The notes under the pieces are model-generated. The model saw nothing but the letters and a program-made list of their open reading frames with translations. It did not search any database and was not told the origin of the DNA. Of a stretch of 64,000 nucleotides of DNA, positions 1-11,182 are shown one piece after another. Made by a program: the position numbers and the translations under genes. Source of the stretch: Macrostomum hystrix (taxonomy: Eukaryota > Platyhelminthes > Macrostomidae); the NCBI GenBank assembly GCA_950097015.1, contig CATNEN010000026.1, positions 841,001 through 905,000 of the forward strand, given 5' to 3'. The first letter of the stretch is position 1. Each line of letters opens with the position of its first letter.

Positions 1-790
1 TGATGGTACTATCCCAGACTGGGACACTCTTGATGGTACTATCCCAGACTGGGACACTCTTGATGGTACTATCCCAGACTGGGACACTCTTGATGGTACT
101 ATCCCAGACTGGGACACTCTTGATGGTACTATCCCAGACTGGGACACTCTTGATGGTACTATCCCAGACTGGGACACTCTTGATGGTACTATCCCAGACT
201 GGGACACTCTTGATGGTACTATCCCAGACTGGGACACTCTTGATGGTACTATCCCAGACTGGGACACTCTTGATGGTACTATCCCATACCGGGACACTCT
301 TGATGGTACTATCCAAAACTGGGACACTCTTGATGGTACTATCCAAGACTGGGACACTCTTGATGGTACTATCCAAGACTGGGACACTCTTGATGGTACT
401 ATCCAAGACTGGGACACTCTTGATGGTACTATCCAAGACTGGGACACTCTTGATGGTACTATCCCAGACTGGGACACTCTTGATGGTACTATCCCAGACT
501 GGGACACTCTTGATGGTACTATCCAAGACTGGGACACTCTTGATGGTACTATCCCAGACTGGGACACTCTTGATGGTACTATCCCAGACTGGGACACTCT
601 TGATGGTACTATCCCAGACTGGGACACTCTTGATGGTACTATCCCAGACTGGGACACTCTTGATGGTACTATACCAGACTGGGACACTCTTGATGGTACT
701 ATCCAAGACTGGGACACTCATGATGGTACTATCCCAGACTGGAACACTCTTGATGGTACTATCCCAGACTGGGACACTCTTGATGGTACT
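1..790. repeat. 30-bp minisatellite, about 26 copies
   Basis: Head-to-tail copies of a 30-bp unit (core atcccagactgggacactct) run from the left edge of the window to about base 790. Most differences are single substitutions (ccc/cca, gac/aac). The array lies inside the intron that follows exon 2 of the minus-strand coiled-coil gene and stops about 25 bases from that exon's splice donor. The unit is a multiple of three, so it makes a long spurious open frame. Confidence 0.97.
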
Positions 791-815
791 TGCATTGACA
801 AGCCTGACGGCTCAC

Positions 816-2121
816 CTGAACGCTCTCGTCTCCAGACAGCATCCGCTCGCCCAGCCGACGAAATTTGTCTTCCAAATCGGCCCGCTCCGACTCGCACTGG
901 TCGAAGCGTCGCTCAGCCTTGCGCAGCTTGAACTGAATCACCCGGTAGCTCTTGTTAGCCGCGTCCAGCTCGCGCTGCAGCTCGCGCACCGTGTTTGCCT
1001 GACTGTCCTCGTCCTGGAACGAGTCGTGCATCTCGCTTAGCTCCTTCTGCAGCTCCTCGACCTCCTCCTTCAGCTGATCGTTCTCCTCCATGAGCTCCTG
1101 GCAGAGATCTTCTAATTCCTGAGCGCGACTCTCTCCCGCGTCTTGCGCTGCAGCAGTTGTCGTGGTTGTCGGCGCCTCCTGATGACTGCTCTGGTCAGAC
1201 TCCGGCAATTTCAAGCGCTCCCTGTAGGTCTTGATCTCCTGCTCGAGCTGGGCAACTCGCTTCTCCAGGCCGGAGATCTTCGCGCGGCAGCTGTCCAGTT
1301 CCGCCTCCAAGTCCTCGATATCGCCCAGCCGCTCCTCCATCTGCGCCTCTAATTGGGTCTTCTCGCGGCACAGCGCCTCGTACTTGTCTTCCATGTCGAA
1401 TAGATCGTTCTCAAGGTCCTCCACGTATTTCTCATCAAAACTGGAACCGCTGACGCCGCTTCCGCCACCGGCGCCATAATTACGGCCAGTGGCAGAGCGG
1501 AGGCTTTCCTTGCTGGCGGAGCGTGACCTGGTCGATCCTCCTGAGCGGATGGACAGGAAATATTTTCGTTCGAAAGTAAAAACAATCTTGCGTCAGGGAG
1601 ATACTACCTTTGCATTTAGAGTTCAGAGGCCAGCCCCCCAGCTCACCCTCATATCCGAAGGTCCTGCCGCCCTCGTCCTTGTAGTCTTTCCTCTTTGACT
1701 CCGGTGTAGTTCTCCGCGAACCCGACGGCGACGAGCTCAATGACTTGCCCGACGGTGTCCGCTCCAGGCCGCTCGACTTGCGCGACGATCTCGGCGACCC
1801 CGACGCGCCGCTGCCCCCGGCGCCGCCACCACCGGTGCCGCTAGCTCCGCCGGACAATTTTCGAAAAGCAGCCGACGGCGGCGACTCGGTGGCAGGTGTT
1901 TGGCCGCCGTTTCCGCCGACGCTAACGCCACCGCTAGCCGAGTGCTGCGACTTCATTCTGAAGCAGTTCTTGCAGACGTTTCTGCGCCACGTCTGCGACT
2001 CGAAACCGGGACACTCCTTGGCGCCGCCCTCTTTGCCGGCCTTTTTACCAACAAGGCCCGTGGCGCTGTGCGGCTGAGTCGAAGACTCATCTGCTTGCTG
2101 CTGCTGCTGGCTACCGGACAT
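816..2121 (-). CDS. MTCL/SOGA-like coiled-coil protein, N-terminal part (two exons)
   Basis: The model is exon 1 at 2121-1608, a 67-base intron at 1607-1541 (donor AAAG^GTAGTA, acceptor CCGCTCAG^GA), and exon 2 at 1540-816 ending at donor CAG^GTGAGC. The phases agree and give 413 residues before the gene leaves the window to the left. Residues 1-170 are low complexity (Gln, Ser, Gly), with one Cys/His cluster: Cys37, Cys50, Cys53 and His60 around WRRNVCKNCF. Residues from about 211 onward are a heptad-rich coiled coil beginning EDLENDLFDMEDKYEALC. A segment reading KSYRVIQFKLRKAERR resembles the conserved coiled-coil block of microtubule cross-linking factor MTCL1 and SOGA proteins. A cytoskeletal role is therefore likely but inferred. 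The first ATG (2119-2121) was taken as start; the frame stays open upstream, so an earlier exon is possible. Confidence 0.6.
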
Positions 2122-2670
2122 CTTGCCGCTGAAGCTGCTGTCGGCAGAAACTGCCGCCCAGTTGCTTCGCTTCTGTCTGTGCAGCGATTTTTTTATTGTT
2201 TTCAATGCCTCGAGTGAAAACTTGGACGCAGACAGAAAAAAGACAGTTTTCCTTCGGAGAATGAATGCCTTTTCATAGATTGATTAAGACGCGCCAAGAA
2301 ATATACCTGGCCCGCTGTTTGGTCTGGAGGATGGGATGGCTGCGACGGGGTTGTGGAAAATTGGGTTAGAATGTATGAAACCCGGAATGGCGAAAAAAGA
2401 CAGCTTGACGTCTTTTGGGACTAATTTAAGGCGGGGAAGGGCGGAATTTTACCGAATGGGGCTGCATGCGGAGGCTGGGGTGGGTGGCAGCAGTTGGAGA
2501 TGAATTCTTCGGATTGGCTGTAGAAGCACACCTTTAGCACTCCCCTAGTATTGACCTTAAAACCCCATCTAGGGAGACCCAAGGGATTGCTTTCAGCAGC
2601 CAACGGGTGGCAAAGAGCGGCTGCTGTGCAACCACAGTTCGGGACGGTTCGCGATGGAACAATTATAACC
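2122..2670. other. Region upstream of the MTCL-like gene
   Basis: Mixed-composition sequence with no convincing exon. The minus-strand frame of exon 1 stays open to about base 2240, next to a pyrimidine-rich stretch that could be a splice acceptor, so part of this may be intron or 5' UTR. Confidence 0.4.
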
Positions 2671-2717
<47 letters not shown>

Positions 2718-2718
2718 A
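2671..2718. repeat. (CTG)n/(CAG)n microsatellite
   Basis: About 15 uninterrupted CTG triplets on the plus strand. They make poly-Ala frames on both strands but no gene is supported around them. Confidence 0.95.
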
Positions 2719-2789
2719 ATGTCAGTTTTTAGGCTTTTTGGCACAGCAGGAAAGTGCAACACCTACTGGGCCTGCTGGTTTGTTCGGGA

Positions 2790-4315
2790 GTAATATAGGA
2801 TCTGAACGATCAGTCAAGAAAGGATAAGAGAGAAAGGGAGAGAGAGAGTGAGGCGGGTTTGGGAAAAATGGGAACGATCCTGACGCAGCGAAGGGTGAAT
2901 CAGAAACGATGTGATTTGCGTTGTATAGAAACTCCCTTCCTTAGGATTATTGATTTGCGCGTGTGGCGACTGCCCCTCGGATTCTGGGTTTAACCCTACG
3001 CTCTCTCCAGTACTTGTCTATGCCGAATGCTGGTCAGTCCCGGCCTCCAAGCAAATGCAGTTAGATGTATATAGAGAAGTAGAAATCGAAATTACATCGA
3101 ACCTTCTTGGGCCGCGTGTACAGCCAATAGCGCAGCCGCAGCCATTGCGCGTCTCTTTTAAAGGCTACTTGTACAGCTGTTCAGTCCATGGACTGGGGGC
3201 CTACACACCCACCCAAATGTCTACCCCCAGCTGATGCTGGCACCCATTTCTCAGCGGGATGAAGTGAGGTAATAGAAAACCAATCGTCTTGCTTGGAGAC
3301 ATATACTTCAAAATTCAATCCACACCTAAATTTTATGCACGAGTTTTATCTTGATGATGGCTATATCGACACCATTTTTAGGTATTAGGTAGTGACGATA
3401 TTTTATATCAAATATTTTAATAATATTTTTAAGATGTGCATTAAGAACTTCGCTTGAAACTACAAGTAAATCAGCTAAAAGTGAAATGGAGGCTGGGTGG
3501 AACCGGATGGGGTTGTATCCAAGGGTATGAGGGTTGGGTGCAGGTAAAAAACTGTGTACACCCGGATCGAGCTGAACACGCTAAACCCCAAGACTGGAGC
3601 TTGCATGGGAAAGTTGAAAACTAGGGATTACTAATCCATTAGACCTACAATTGAGCGCGTGTCACACTAATAGTTTTACTCGTAACGATTTTTGCAGTAA
3701 ATATTTGTGTCACGTTTAAGACTCACCTATGACGAAACGTCCAGTTCAGAGTGTCTTTTTGTCGCTGGAGGAAAAAACAAAAAGAAAAAAAAGAAAAAAA
3801 GATTTCAATGCGACCTCCTTAGAGATAACTCTTTCTCTACGCTAAAAAGTAGTTTTTTTAAACTGTAAATTTGTGATAAAATCTAAAACGAATACTGAAA
3901 CGTGATGCAACGAAAGAGAAGTGCTGGGAGAAAGAGATCCTACAGGTGGTGCTGCAAGTGGCCGGAGGTAGCGGTGCTTTTGACCCGGATTATATTGTGC
4001 GGCTATGCGGACAATCTTACTAGGTAGCAGCCAACAAACTGAACGTTCTCTCTGTCCTCTCTCTCTCTCAACTCGCCCTCTTCCCACAACCTACGTTCGC
4101 TGCCCCGATTCCTTTTCTTCCCATTCTTCCCCTCTGTCTCTATACATTTCGAAGCCCGGGCATTGCTTTACTTGCTAATGCACACGTAGTGACAGAGGTA
4201 ATCTCAGTGCTCGATTCACTTGTTTGACTGTTGAATTTTTCTCAAGCGAATTGGGCGAGCAAACTATATTTAAAAACATCTTACAGCATTGCTGACGATG
4301 TAAAACTTAAGTAGA
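2790..4315. other. Intergenic DNA with one SINE fragment
   Basis: No credible gene is seen. The part from about 3100 to 3275 is a SINE body on the minus strand (listed separately). The rest is AT-rich unique sequence with short purine or pyrimidine runs, for example 3770-3800 and 4040-4140. Confidence 0.5.
3105..3275 (-). mobile_element. SINE family B body (minus strand)
   Basis: Read on the minus strand, this contains a GGGTGCCAGCATCAGCTGGG motif, then a block around CAGTCCATGGACTGAACAGC, then a tail with GGCTGCGGCTGCGC. The same blocks in the same order occur on the plus strand at 46960-47130, where a tRNA-like head is also present. No intact tRNA head was identified for this copy. Confidence 0.65.
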
Positions 4316-5590
4316 ATGGAATACAATGAAATGGAATGGAATGGAATGGAATGAAATGGAATGGAATGGAATGGAATGGAATGGAATGGAATGGATTGGA
4401 ATGGAATGGAATGGAATGGAATGGAATAAGATGGAATGGAATGGAATGGAATGGAAAGAAATGGAATGGAATGGAATGGAATAAGATGGAATGGAATGGA
4501 ATGGAATAAGATGGAATGGAATAAGATGGAATGGAATAGAATGGAATAAGATGGAATGGAATAGAATGGAATGGAATAAGATGGAATGGAATAAGATGGA
4601 ATGGAATAGAATGGAATATGATGGAATGGAGTGGAATGAGATTTAATGGAATGGAAGGGAGTGGAATGAGATTTAATGGAATGGAATGGAATAAGATGGA
4701 ATGGAATAGAATGGAATGGAATAAGATGGAATGGAATAAAATGGAATGGAATAGAATGGAATAAGATGGAATGGAGTGGAATGAGATTTAATGGAATGGA
4801 AGGGAGTGGAATGAGATTTAATGGAATGGAATGGAATAAGATGGAATGGAGTGGAATGGAATAAGATGGAATGGAATAGAATGGAATAAGATGGAATGGA
4901 ATAGAATGGAATAAGATGGAATGGAGTGGAATGAGATTTAATGGAATGGAATGGAGTGGAATGAGATTTAATGGAATGGAATGGAGTGGAATGAGATTTA
5001 ATGGAATGGAATGGAATAAGATGGAATGGAGTGGAATGGAATAGAATGGAATAAGATGGAATGGAATGGAATGGAATGGAAAGAAATGGAATGGAATGGA
5101 ATGGAATAAGATGGAATGGAATAAATGATTGAATGATTGAATATAATGATTTGTTTAGAATAGATACATTTTTTACAACTAACGAACATAAGAGAAAATT
5201 AAGGGAAAGAAGTTAAAGAAAAATAAGTATAGATAAGAAGATAAGATGGAATGGAATGGAATGGAATGGAATGGAATGGAATGGAATGGAATGGAGTGGA
5301 ATGGAATAGAATGGAATAAGATGGAATGGAATGAAATCGAATGGAATAGAATGGAATAAGATGGAATGGAATGGAATGGAATGGAATGGAATGGAATGGA
5401 ATGGAATGGAATGGAGTGGAATGGAATAGAATGGAATAAGATGGAATGGAATGAAATCGAATGGAATAGAATGGAATAAGATGGAATGGAATGGAATGGA
5501 ATGGAATGGAATGGAATGGAATGGAATGGAATGGAATGGAATGGAATGGAATGGAATGGAATGGAATGGGATATTATAGAATGGAATGAA
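4316..5590. repeat. GGAAT-type pentanucleotide satellite array
   Basis: Long runs of ATGGA/GGAAT pentamers with variants such as ATAAG and GATTT. Two internal blocks of about 120 bp (near 5286 and 5406) are nearly identical, which shows higher-order copying. The array is interrupted at 5121-5240 by a unique segment that recurs at 5714-5819. Confidence 0.97.
5135..5240 (+). repeat. 106-bp direct duplicate, copy 1
   Basis: By eye this is identical to 5714-5819, from GATTGAATATAATG to AGTATAGATAAGAAG. It sits inside the GGAAT array, while copy 2 lies just beyond the array's right end. The two copies therefore bracket the final block of the array. Confidence 0.93.
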
Positions 5591-5713
5591 CTAAAATAGG
5601 GAAATGTGTCGTTTTTAATAACAAAATGTAAATTAGGTGATTTGGCATCAACACTCCAATGTGACGGACTAAGTCATTCAGGCGTTCCCTAATTTACTAC
5701 TGTTAGTATTCGT

Positions 5714-5819
5714 GATTGAATATAATGATTTGTTTAGAATAGATACATTTTTTACAACTAACGAACATAAGAGAAAATTAAGGGAAAGAAGTTAAAGAAA
5801 AATAAGTATAGATAAGAAG
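5714..5819 (+). repeat. 106-bp direct duplicate, copy 2
   Basis: Exact partner of 5135-5240. It lies in unique DNA, separated from the GGAAT array by about 120 bases. Confidence 0.93.
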
Positions 5820-5849
5820 CTCAGGCTTGGTCCAAACATCAGCAAGCCC

Positions 5850-5998
5850 CTTAATTCCCTAGTCCTTTAATTCCAGCATTGAGAACCACCCAGCTGAGAA
5901 ATAGATGCCAGTATTAGCTGGGGTAGACATTTTGGTGCGTGTGTTAGCCTCATCCCAGTCCGCGGACTGAACAGCTGTACACAGCATTTAGAATTTTC
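5850..5998 (+). mobile_element. SINE family B body (plus strand, diverged)
   Basis: Carries ACCCAGCTGAGAAATAGATG, ATTAGCTGGGGTAGAC and CAGTCCGCGGACTGAACAGC in the same order as the copies at 3105-3275 and 46876-47150. The tRNA-like head is missing, so this is a truncated copy. Confidence 0.6.
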
Positions 5999-5999
5999 T

Positions 6000-6928
6000 T
6001 TTGTACAGCACAACTTTTCTATAGATATCAAATCGAATTATTTTTAAATCCAGTCCACTGTACAATGTTTAGCGCCACAGAGACTAGACCGATATATGCT
6101 AGTCAAAAAAATACAAACAGAACAAATTTCATTAATTTATTATGCAGCTCTCACGCGGAGTCCAATTCCCTCGCGAGGCGTGTCCCCAACCGCCAGACTC
6201 AAATCCTGTCTCCGCATTACCCAATGCTGCATTCGAGAACGTATCTAATCCTCTATCACTACTATGCACGCATACTTCTTTTCCTCATACCCCCTAACCA
6301 TCCTCAGCCAATAGGGCAAGGACCCGCCCAGTCCGACCCTAGACTGCACCCACCGGCGACCTGCCGACAACCCCTCCTCTACTAAGTGCATTTGGAAAAG
6401 CCAAAAACTCCACGAGACCAGAACTGGCTGAGCCCCCCACCCCGGCCCTCCCGCGCTCTCAACTCCCCTCAACTCCTCCTACACCCCGTAAGGCCTCTGT
6501 AGCCATTCTGGGATATCTGGGATATATAGGGAACGAACTAGAGACGAGAGAGGGGGGGCAGAAAACAGGAGTGGAGAGAGAGACATACAAACAGAGCGGA
6601 AAGGACTGCGCAGTCAAAGCCAGACGTTCCGAGGCATCTAAAATACACCCCATAGCTCCCCTCCGCCACCCCAGCTAAGATTCGAGTGGAGGGACTAAAG
6701 TCCATGTGCGTGTGTGTGCGTGTGTGTGCCAACCCGACCAACAGCCTGCTTCCCATTGGGCTGAGGGGCCTATCAGCGACATCGAGAAAACAAGGCCAGA
6801 GAGAGAGTGAGAGTGAGAGTGAGAGGAATAAATAATAAGGCTGGAATTGGCTGCCGGGCATTCATCTCGGCGCATCAGATCTGGCCGCATTCAACAGACC
6901 AGCAGACTGACAAAAACAGCATAGCCGG
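6000..6928. other. Upstream region and probable 5' UTR of the Ski/Sno gene
   Basis: No exon is supported. There are short GT and GA runs (6700-6830). Because the first exon of the Ski/Sno gene starts at 6929, the promoter or 5' UTR should be here, but I recognise no specific promoter element. Confidence 0.4.
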
Positions 6929-8083
6929 ATGAATTCGAACGGCTTCAACTTGTTTAATCAGAGCCCGGCTTCGTTGTCCATGCTGCACAACATGCAGGGC
7001 TACGCTGCCGCAGCTGCCGCCGCAGCCGCCGCTGCCAAAATGCGCCCGAATCCAAATTTGGGAGCCTACTATATGCAAGCACCCGGACATCACATTCAGC
7101 AGCAGCATCATCAGCATCATCAGCAACAGCAGCATCAGCACCAGCACCAGCATAATCATCAACAGTACCAGCAGCAGCAGCATCAGCTTCAGGTGCAGCA
7201 GCGACATCATCACCATCATCACCAACAGCACCATCAGCAGCATCATCATCATCCTCCGCCGCCTCCGCAGTCATTGAAACTAGCGGGTCGAGCTTTTCCG
7301 TCGGCTGCCGTGCAAGCCGTGCGACCTCCGCCGCCGCCGCCGCCTCCGCCTCCGCCTCCGCCGCAGGCACTGGCACTTCCGCCGCCGCCACCGCCGCCGC
7401 CGCCACCGCCACCACCTCGACCAACTATTGAAGTTGGCGAATTTGTCGAGACCATGCTCGAAAACAAATCAATCTACGCTTTCAACGTTGGCGGTGAGAA
7501 GCGCCTCTGCTTGCCGCAGGTGCTTAACAATGTCCTGATTCGACCGGGCGTCACACTGGACGACATTAACCGAGTCTGCGAGGAGCTCAACATCATCTGC
7601 CAGCGGTGCACGGGTGAGCAGATGAGCCTGCTGCAGGAGCGGCGCATCTTCGGGCCGAACCTTGAGAACTGTGGCCTCATCACCAAGTCGGACGCTGAGC
7701 GGCTCTGCAAGTGGCTGCTGCTGAACAGCTCGGATCTGCCTCGCTACCGAGGCTCGCTCACTGGCCTAGACGGAGTCTGCGTCTATCACAGGTGCTTCGG
7801 CAAGCAGCGCGGCTTCCTCATACCCAGATTGTACACCTGTCCCGAGGCGCCCTGCATCGTCTGCTCAGGCTGCTCCGGCCTGCTGTCGCCAGCCCAGTTC
7901 GTCGGCCACGTCCACATCAGGCCGGAGCGAGAGACCTGCCACTGGGGCTTCGACTCGACCAGGTGGCGGCTGTACCTCATGCTAGACAGGCGCCTCGCCG
8001 AGTCAGACGCTGCTAGTCAAGAACGCACCCTCGAGGCTGTCAAAGCGCGATTCGAAGCTCGCAAACGGCCAGGCCACATGCTG
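6929..8083 (+). CDS. Ski/Sno exon 1 (Ski/Sno/Dac and Smad4-binding domains)
   Basis: Starts at ATG 6929 (MNSNGFNLFNQ) and ends at the strong donor CTG^GTGAGA. It carries all of both conserved domains and the homopolymer tracts. A frame upstream of the ATG is not needed, because the protein begins well before the first conserved domain. Confidence 0.88.
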
Positions 8084-11009
8084 GTGAGAGTTGGCACTTT
8101 TTATAATCTGGCTTAATCTAATTTTAGTAGCTCAGTTATTTCCCCCCTGAGGGTTAGTGGTAGTGTGGTCTAACGCGTTTGCCTCTCGCACCATCGTCCC
8201 TGAGCTCGATTCCGCGGCGAGGCGTCACATTTATTTGGGGCGCAGCCGCAGAGAGAAGGCTTGGGGGCTTGTCGAGCAAAATACGCCAACCTTGAGGGCC
8301 AACCTTCAAAGTACAGTGTGAGTGTACACTGCCTGACGATGAGAAACGTGTGCGAGTTTAGGCTCGCGTACAGTATATGTACGTCTGCTCTGCCACACAG
8401 CCACAAAACATCGTTAACTCTCAAATTAACTCTCAAACTCTCAATATAGCAGAGCTTCAGCAAAGGGAACGGCTTTGGCCAGGATTTGGAATCCAAGCGA
8501 CACAAACTTCCGCTGCCACCGCCGCCGCCGCCGCCACCACCACCGCCACCACCGCCGCCGCCGCCAGCAGTCGCAGTCAGCTCAGCAACTTCAACGGTAT
8601 TCAATGGTAGAGGATGCCATGAGAATGGCTTATCATTAGCATGTGCAGCTACAAACCAGTCCACGTGAGTTCCTATTTGAAATTGAATAAATCTTCACAG
8701 CCAAAGAAGTTTGTGAAATTATATATTTGCAGAGTTTTCTCAAAACAAAACATTGGCCGTTTTAGAAGCGATTTCTTGCCGGAAGACGAAGACAAACCTT
8801 CGATCATGTTGAGCCCGGACAGCCTGCCGCAGGAGCAGAAGCCGCAGCAGCACAGCGAGTTCGCGCCAAACATTCGCCTGCACCAGCAGCCAGCTGCGCT
8901 GACGACCATGACGTCACAGCCAAAGTCGGAGGCGACCGCCTATCATGACCTGAAGCAGGACAAAGCAGCCAGCCCGATGACAATCGAAGGTGAGGAACCA
9001 ACAATCAGGTCATTTGAATGAAATCCTCAAACTCTCAACTGCCCTGTCACTCCGTGCACTCTCGTCTGCTCTGTCACTCCGTGCACTCTCGTCTGCTCTG
9101 TCACTCCGTGCACTCTCGTCTGCTCTGTCACTCCGTGCACTCTCGTCTCTTCAGTCACTCCGTGCACTCTCGTCTCCCCTGTCACTCCGTGCACTCTCGT
9201 CTCTTCAGTCACTCCGTGCACTCTCGTCTCCCCTGTCACTCCGTGCACTCTCGTCTCTTCAGTCACTCCGTGCACTCTCGTCTCCCCTGTCACTCCGTGC
9301 ACTCTCGTCTCTTCTGTCACACTGCGCCCCCCCCCAAATTCATTCGAGAAAGAAAATAATAAATCCGGAAATTTCCTGTCGTCAATTCGAATGTAGCAGA
9401 TTATAGTCACAGCCTAGCTTGTCGACCAGATTGCAAAGTATTAGGCCTTTGTTATTTCGATTCACTCGGGTCTGAACCGAGACGCACACAAGCAGGAATC
9501 GATACCTTGTTGTCTACTCTCTCATTCATTTCTCTCGTTTGAAATTCTCATGCAGTCAAAGTCGGATGCGAATCGAAAAAAAATGCGTTTTAACGCAAAC
9601 ATTTCGCCACAAAGAAAATAGCAAAGCAAAACAGAATTGACTCACCTTGAAATTGGGGTTTCTGTTTTCTTGGCTTAATCGCTACATTTCGCTCGCTCCC
9701 TGTCTCTCTCTTTGCTTCCATAAAAAAAATAACAACTAAATAAAAATATGGATCTGCAACGCTCAAACCCGTAAGCGAGCTGTACGTCGTTTTCCGGATC
9801 GGAAATGCGCTGCGCCTCGCCCCCACCCCTGACCTTGTCTCCAGGCATGCACAGAATTAGCCTGAATGTTTTCAGAGTCGTACCGTGATTAATTTGCGAG
9901 TGAATGGATTTCCGCTTGCCTTTTTTAACACCTTGGCATTCTTCTTTTTGGATTTATGCATGCATGATTCTGGGATTGACTCTGGGATTGACTCTGGATT
10001 GACTCTGGATTGACTCTGGATTGACTCTTGATTGACTCTGGGATTGATTCTAGGATTGATTCTGGGATTGATTCTAGGATTTGATTCTAGGAATGATTCT
10101 AGGATTTGATTCTAGGATTTGATTCTGGGATTGACTCTGGATTGACTCTGGGATTGATTCTGGGATTGATTCTGGGATTGATTCTGGGATTGATTCTAAG
10201 ATTTGATTCTAGGATTTGATTCTAGGAATGATTCTAGGATTTGATTCTAGGAATGATTCTAGGATTTGATTCTGGGATTGACTCTGGATTGACTCTGGGA
10301 TTGATTCTGGGATTGATTCTGGGATTGATTCTGGGATTGATTCTAAGATTTGATTCTAGGATTTGATTCTAGGAATGATTCTAGGATTTGATTCTAGGAA
10401 TGATTCTAGGATTTGATTCTAGGATTTGATTCTAGGAATGATTCTAGGATTTGATTCTAGGATTTGATTCTGGGATTGACTCTGGATTGACTCTGGGATT
10501 GATTCTGTATTGATTCTAAGATTGATTCTGGGATTGATTTCGGCTGCAAACATGACCAGCGAACTGAATGCAAACATTTCTCCACAGAGTCCATCGCCTC
10601 AGACTGGGAGTCGCTGACTGACTGGGGCGAGGGTCATCTGCCGGAAAAGGCGACTCCGCAGTTCCTGGCGATGGTGGAAAAGGTGAAGTCGGGCTACCAG
10701 GCCCGCATCGACAGCCTTCGTCTTGTCATCGACCAGCTGACAGACCGCTGCTCCAGAGCTGAGGTTGATCAGCGCGAGCTAATTAAACTTCGACGCCAGG
10801 TTGAGGAGCTCCGGTCTCCGGATGTTCGCCGATTGAAGGCCAAGTACGCAGCCCAGAAGGAGGAGCTGGAGCGGCTGCGCGCGTCGCTTAAACCTGGCGA
10901 AGCCAAACAGGCTGAAGACGATGAGGAAGAGGAGCCGCCGGCGCTGGAGCTGCAGTGCGGCGCGAACTCGTCGGCTTCGGGCTGCTCGAACGGGCAGGTT
11001 CAGCACTGA
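6929..11009 (+). CDS. Ski/Sno family transcriptional co-repressor, three exons
   Basis: Exons are 6929-8083, 8701-8989 and 10588-11009, giving about 621 residues. Exon 1 encodes poly-Ala, a His/Gln-rich tract and two poly-Pro runs (residues about 26-164). Then comes the Ski/Sno/Dac domain (about 164-265, CLPQVLNNVL) and the Smad4-binding domain (about 283-352) with CIVC, a following HVH, and CHWGFDSTRWRLYLML. Exon 3 encodes a C-terminal coiled coil (YQARIDSLRLVIDQLTDRC). Ski and Sno bind Smad4 in the nucleus and repress TGF-beta/BMP target genes. CHWGFDS followed by an Arg/Lys-rich helix fits Ski/Sno better than the SKOR branch. Exon 1 ends at CTG^GTGAGA in phase 0, and exon 2 ends at GAAG^GTGAGG in phase 1, matching acceptor CTCCACAG^AG. 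The exon 2 acceptor (TCTTCACAG^CC) is the only phase-0 site with a reasonable context, but the first 90 bases of exon 2 are unusually AT-rich, so this junction is uncertain. Confidence 0.85.
8148..8400 (+). mobile_element. tRNA-derived SINE, family A (in Ski/Sno intron 1)
   Basis: The head (8148-8220) looks like a tRNA: an A-box-like TTAGTGGTAGTGTGG and a B-box-like GAGCTCGATTCC. The body contains GAGAAGGCTTGGGGGCTTGT and GTGTACACTGCCTGACGATG. The same body occurs inverted at 38596-38713. No poly-A tail or target duplication was resolved. Confidence 0.75.
8512..8575. repeat. CCG/CCA trinucleotide repeat in Ski/Sno intron 1
   Basis: Mixed CCG and CCA triplets, open in several frames. It lies between the SINE and exon 2 and is not joined to the gene in my model. 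Confidence 0.85.
9036..9330. repeat. 27-bp minisatellite, about 11 copies, in Ski/Sno intron 2
   Basis: Unit core GTCACTCCGTGCACTCTCGT with variants (tgctct, cttcag, cccct) that partly alternate. It starts about 45 bases after the exon 2 donor. Confidence 0.95.
9331..9964. other. Unique part of Ski/Sno intron 2
   Basis: AT-rich sequence between two arrays. I see no exon or element in it. Confidence 0.5.
9965..10545. repeat. 12-14-bp minisatellite (GATTCTGGGATT family) in Ski/Sno intron 2
   Basis: Units such as gattctgggatt, gattctaggattt and gattctaggaat are mixed, with a longer block repeated (compare 10130-10250 with 10270-10400). The array ends about 45 bases before the exon 3 acceptor. 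The same unit family makes the separate array at 12172-12655. Confidence 0.95.
10588..11009 (+). CDS. Ski/Sno terminal exon (coiled coil)
   Basis: Begins after acceptor TTTCTCCACAG and ends at TGA 11007-11009. It encodes about 140 residues: a short acidic segment (DWESLTDWGEG), a coiled coil of about 85 residues, an acidic stretch (DDEEEEPP) and a Ser/Gly-rich tail. C-terminal coiled coils mediate Ski/Sno dimerisation. No canonical AATAAA is seen close downstream. Confidence 0.8.
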
Positions 11010-11182
11010 AGGCCCATCTCATCTATACATAATGCCACATTGAATTTTTATCCCAATGCACACTCAGGCGCACATTTGGCAACTCAAAATGCAGCACAGT
11101 TTTTTTAGCACTAAGGGACACTGGATAAATACAAATGGAACACTTCTGCTCATAAATGGAAACCAAATCTTAATATGAGATT

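Noticed and set aside
2421-2793. Poly-Ala open frames on both strands
   Set aside because: They are produced by the CTG/CAG microsatellite, with no supporting exon structure.
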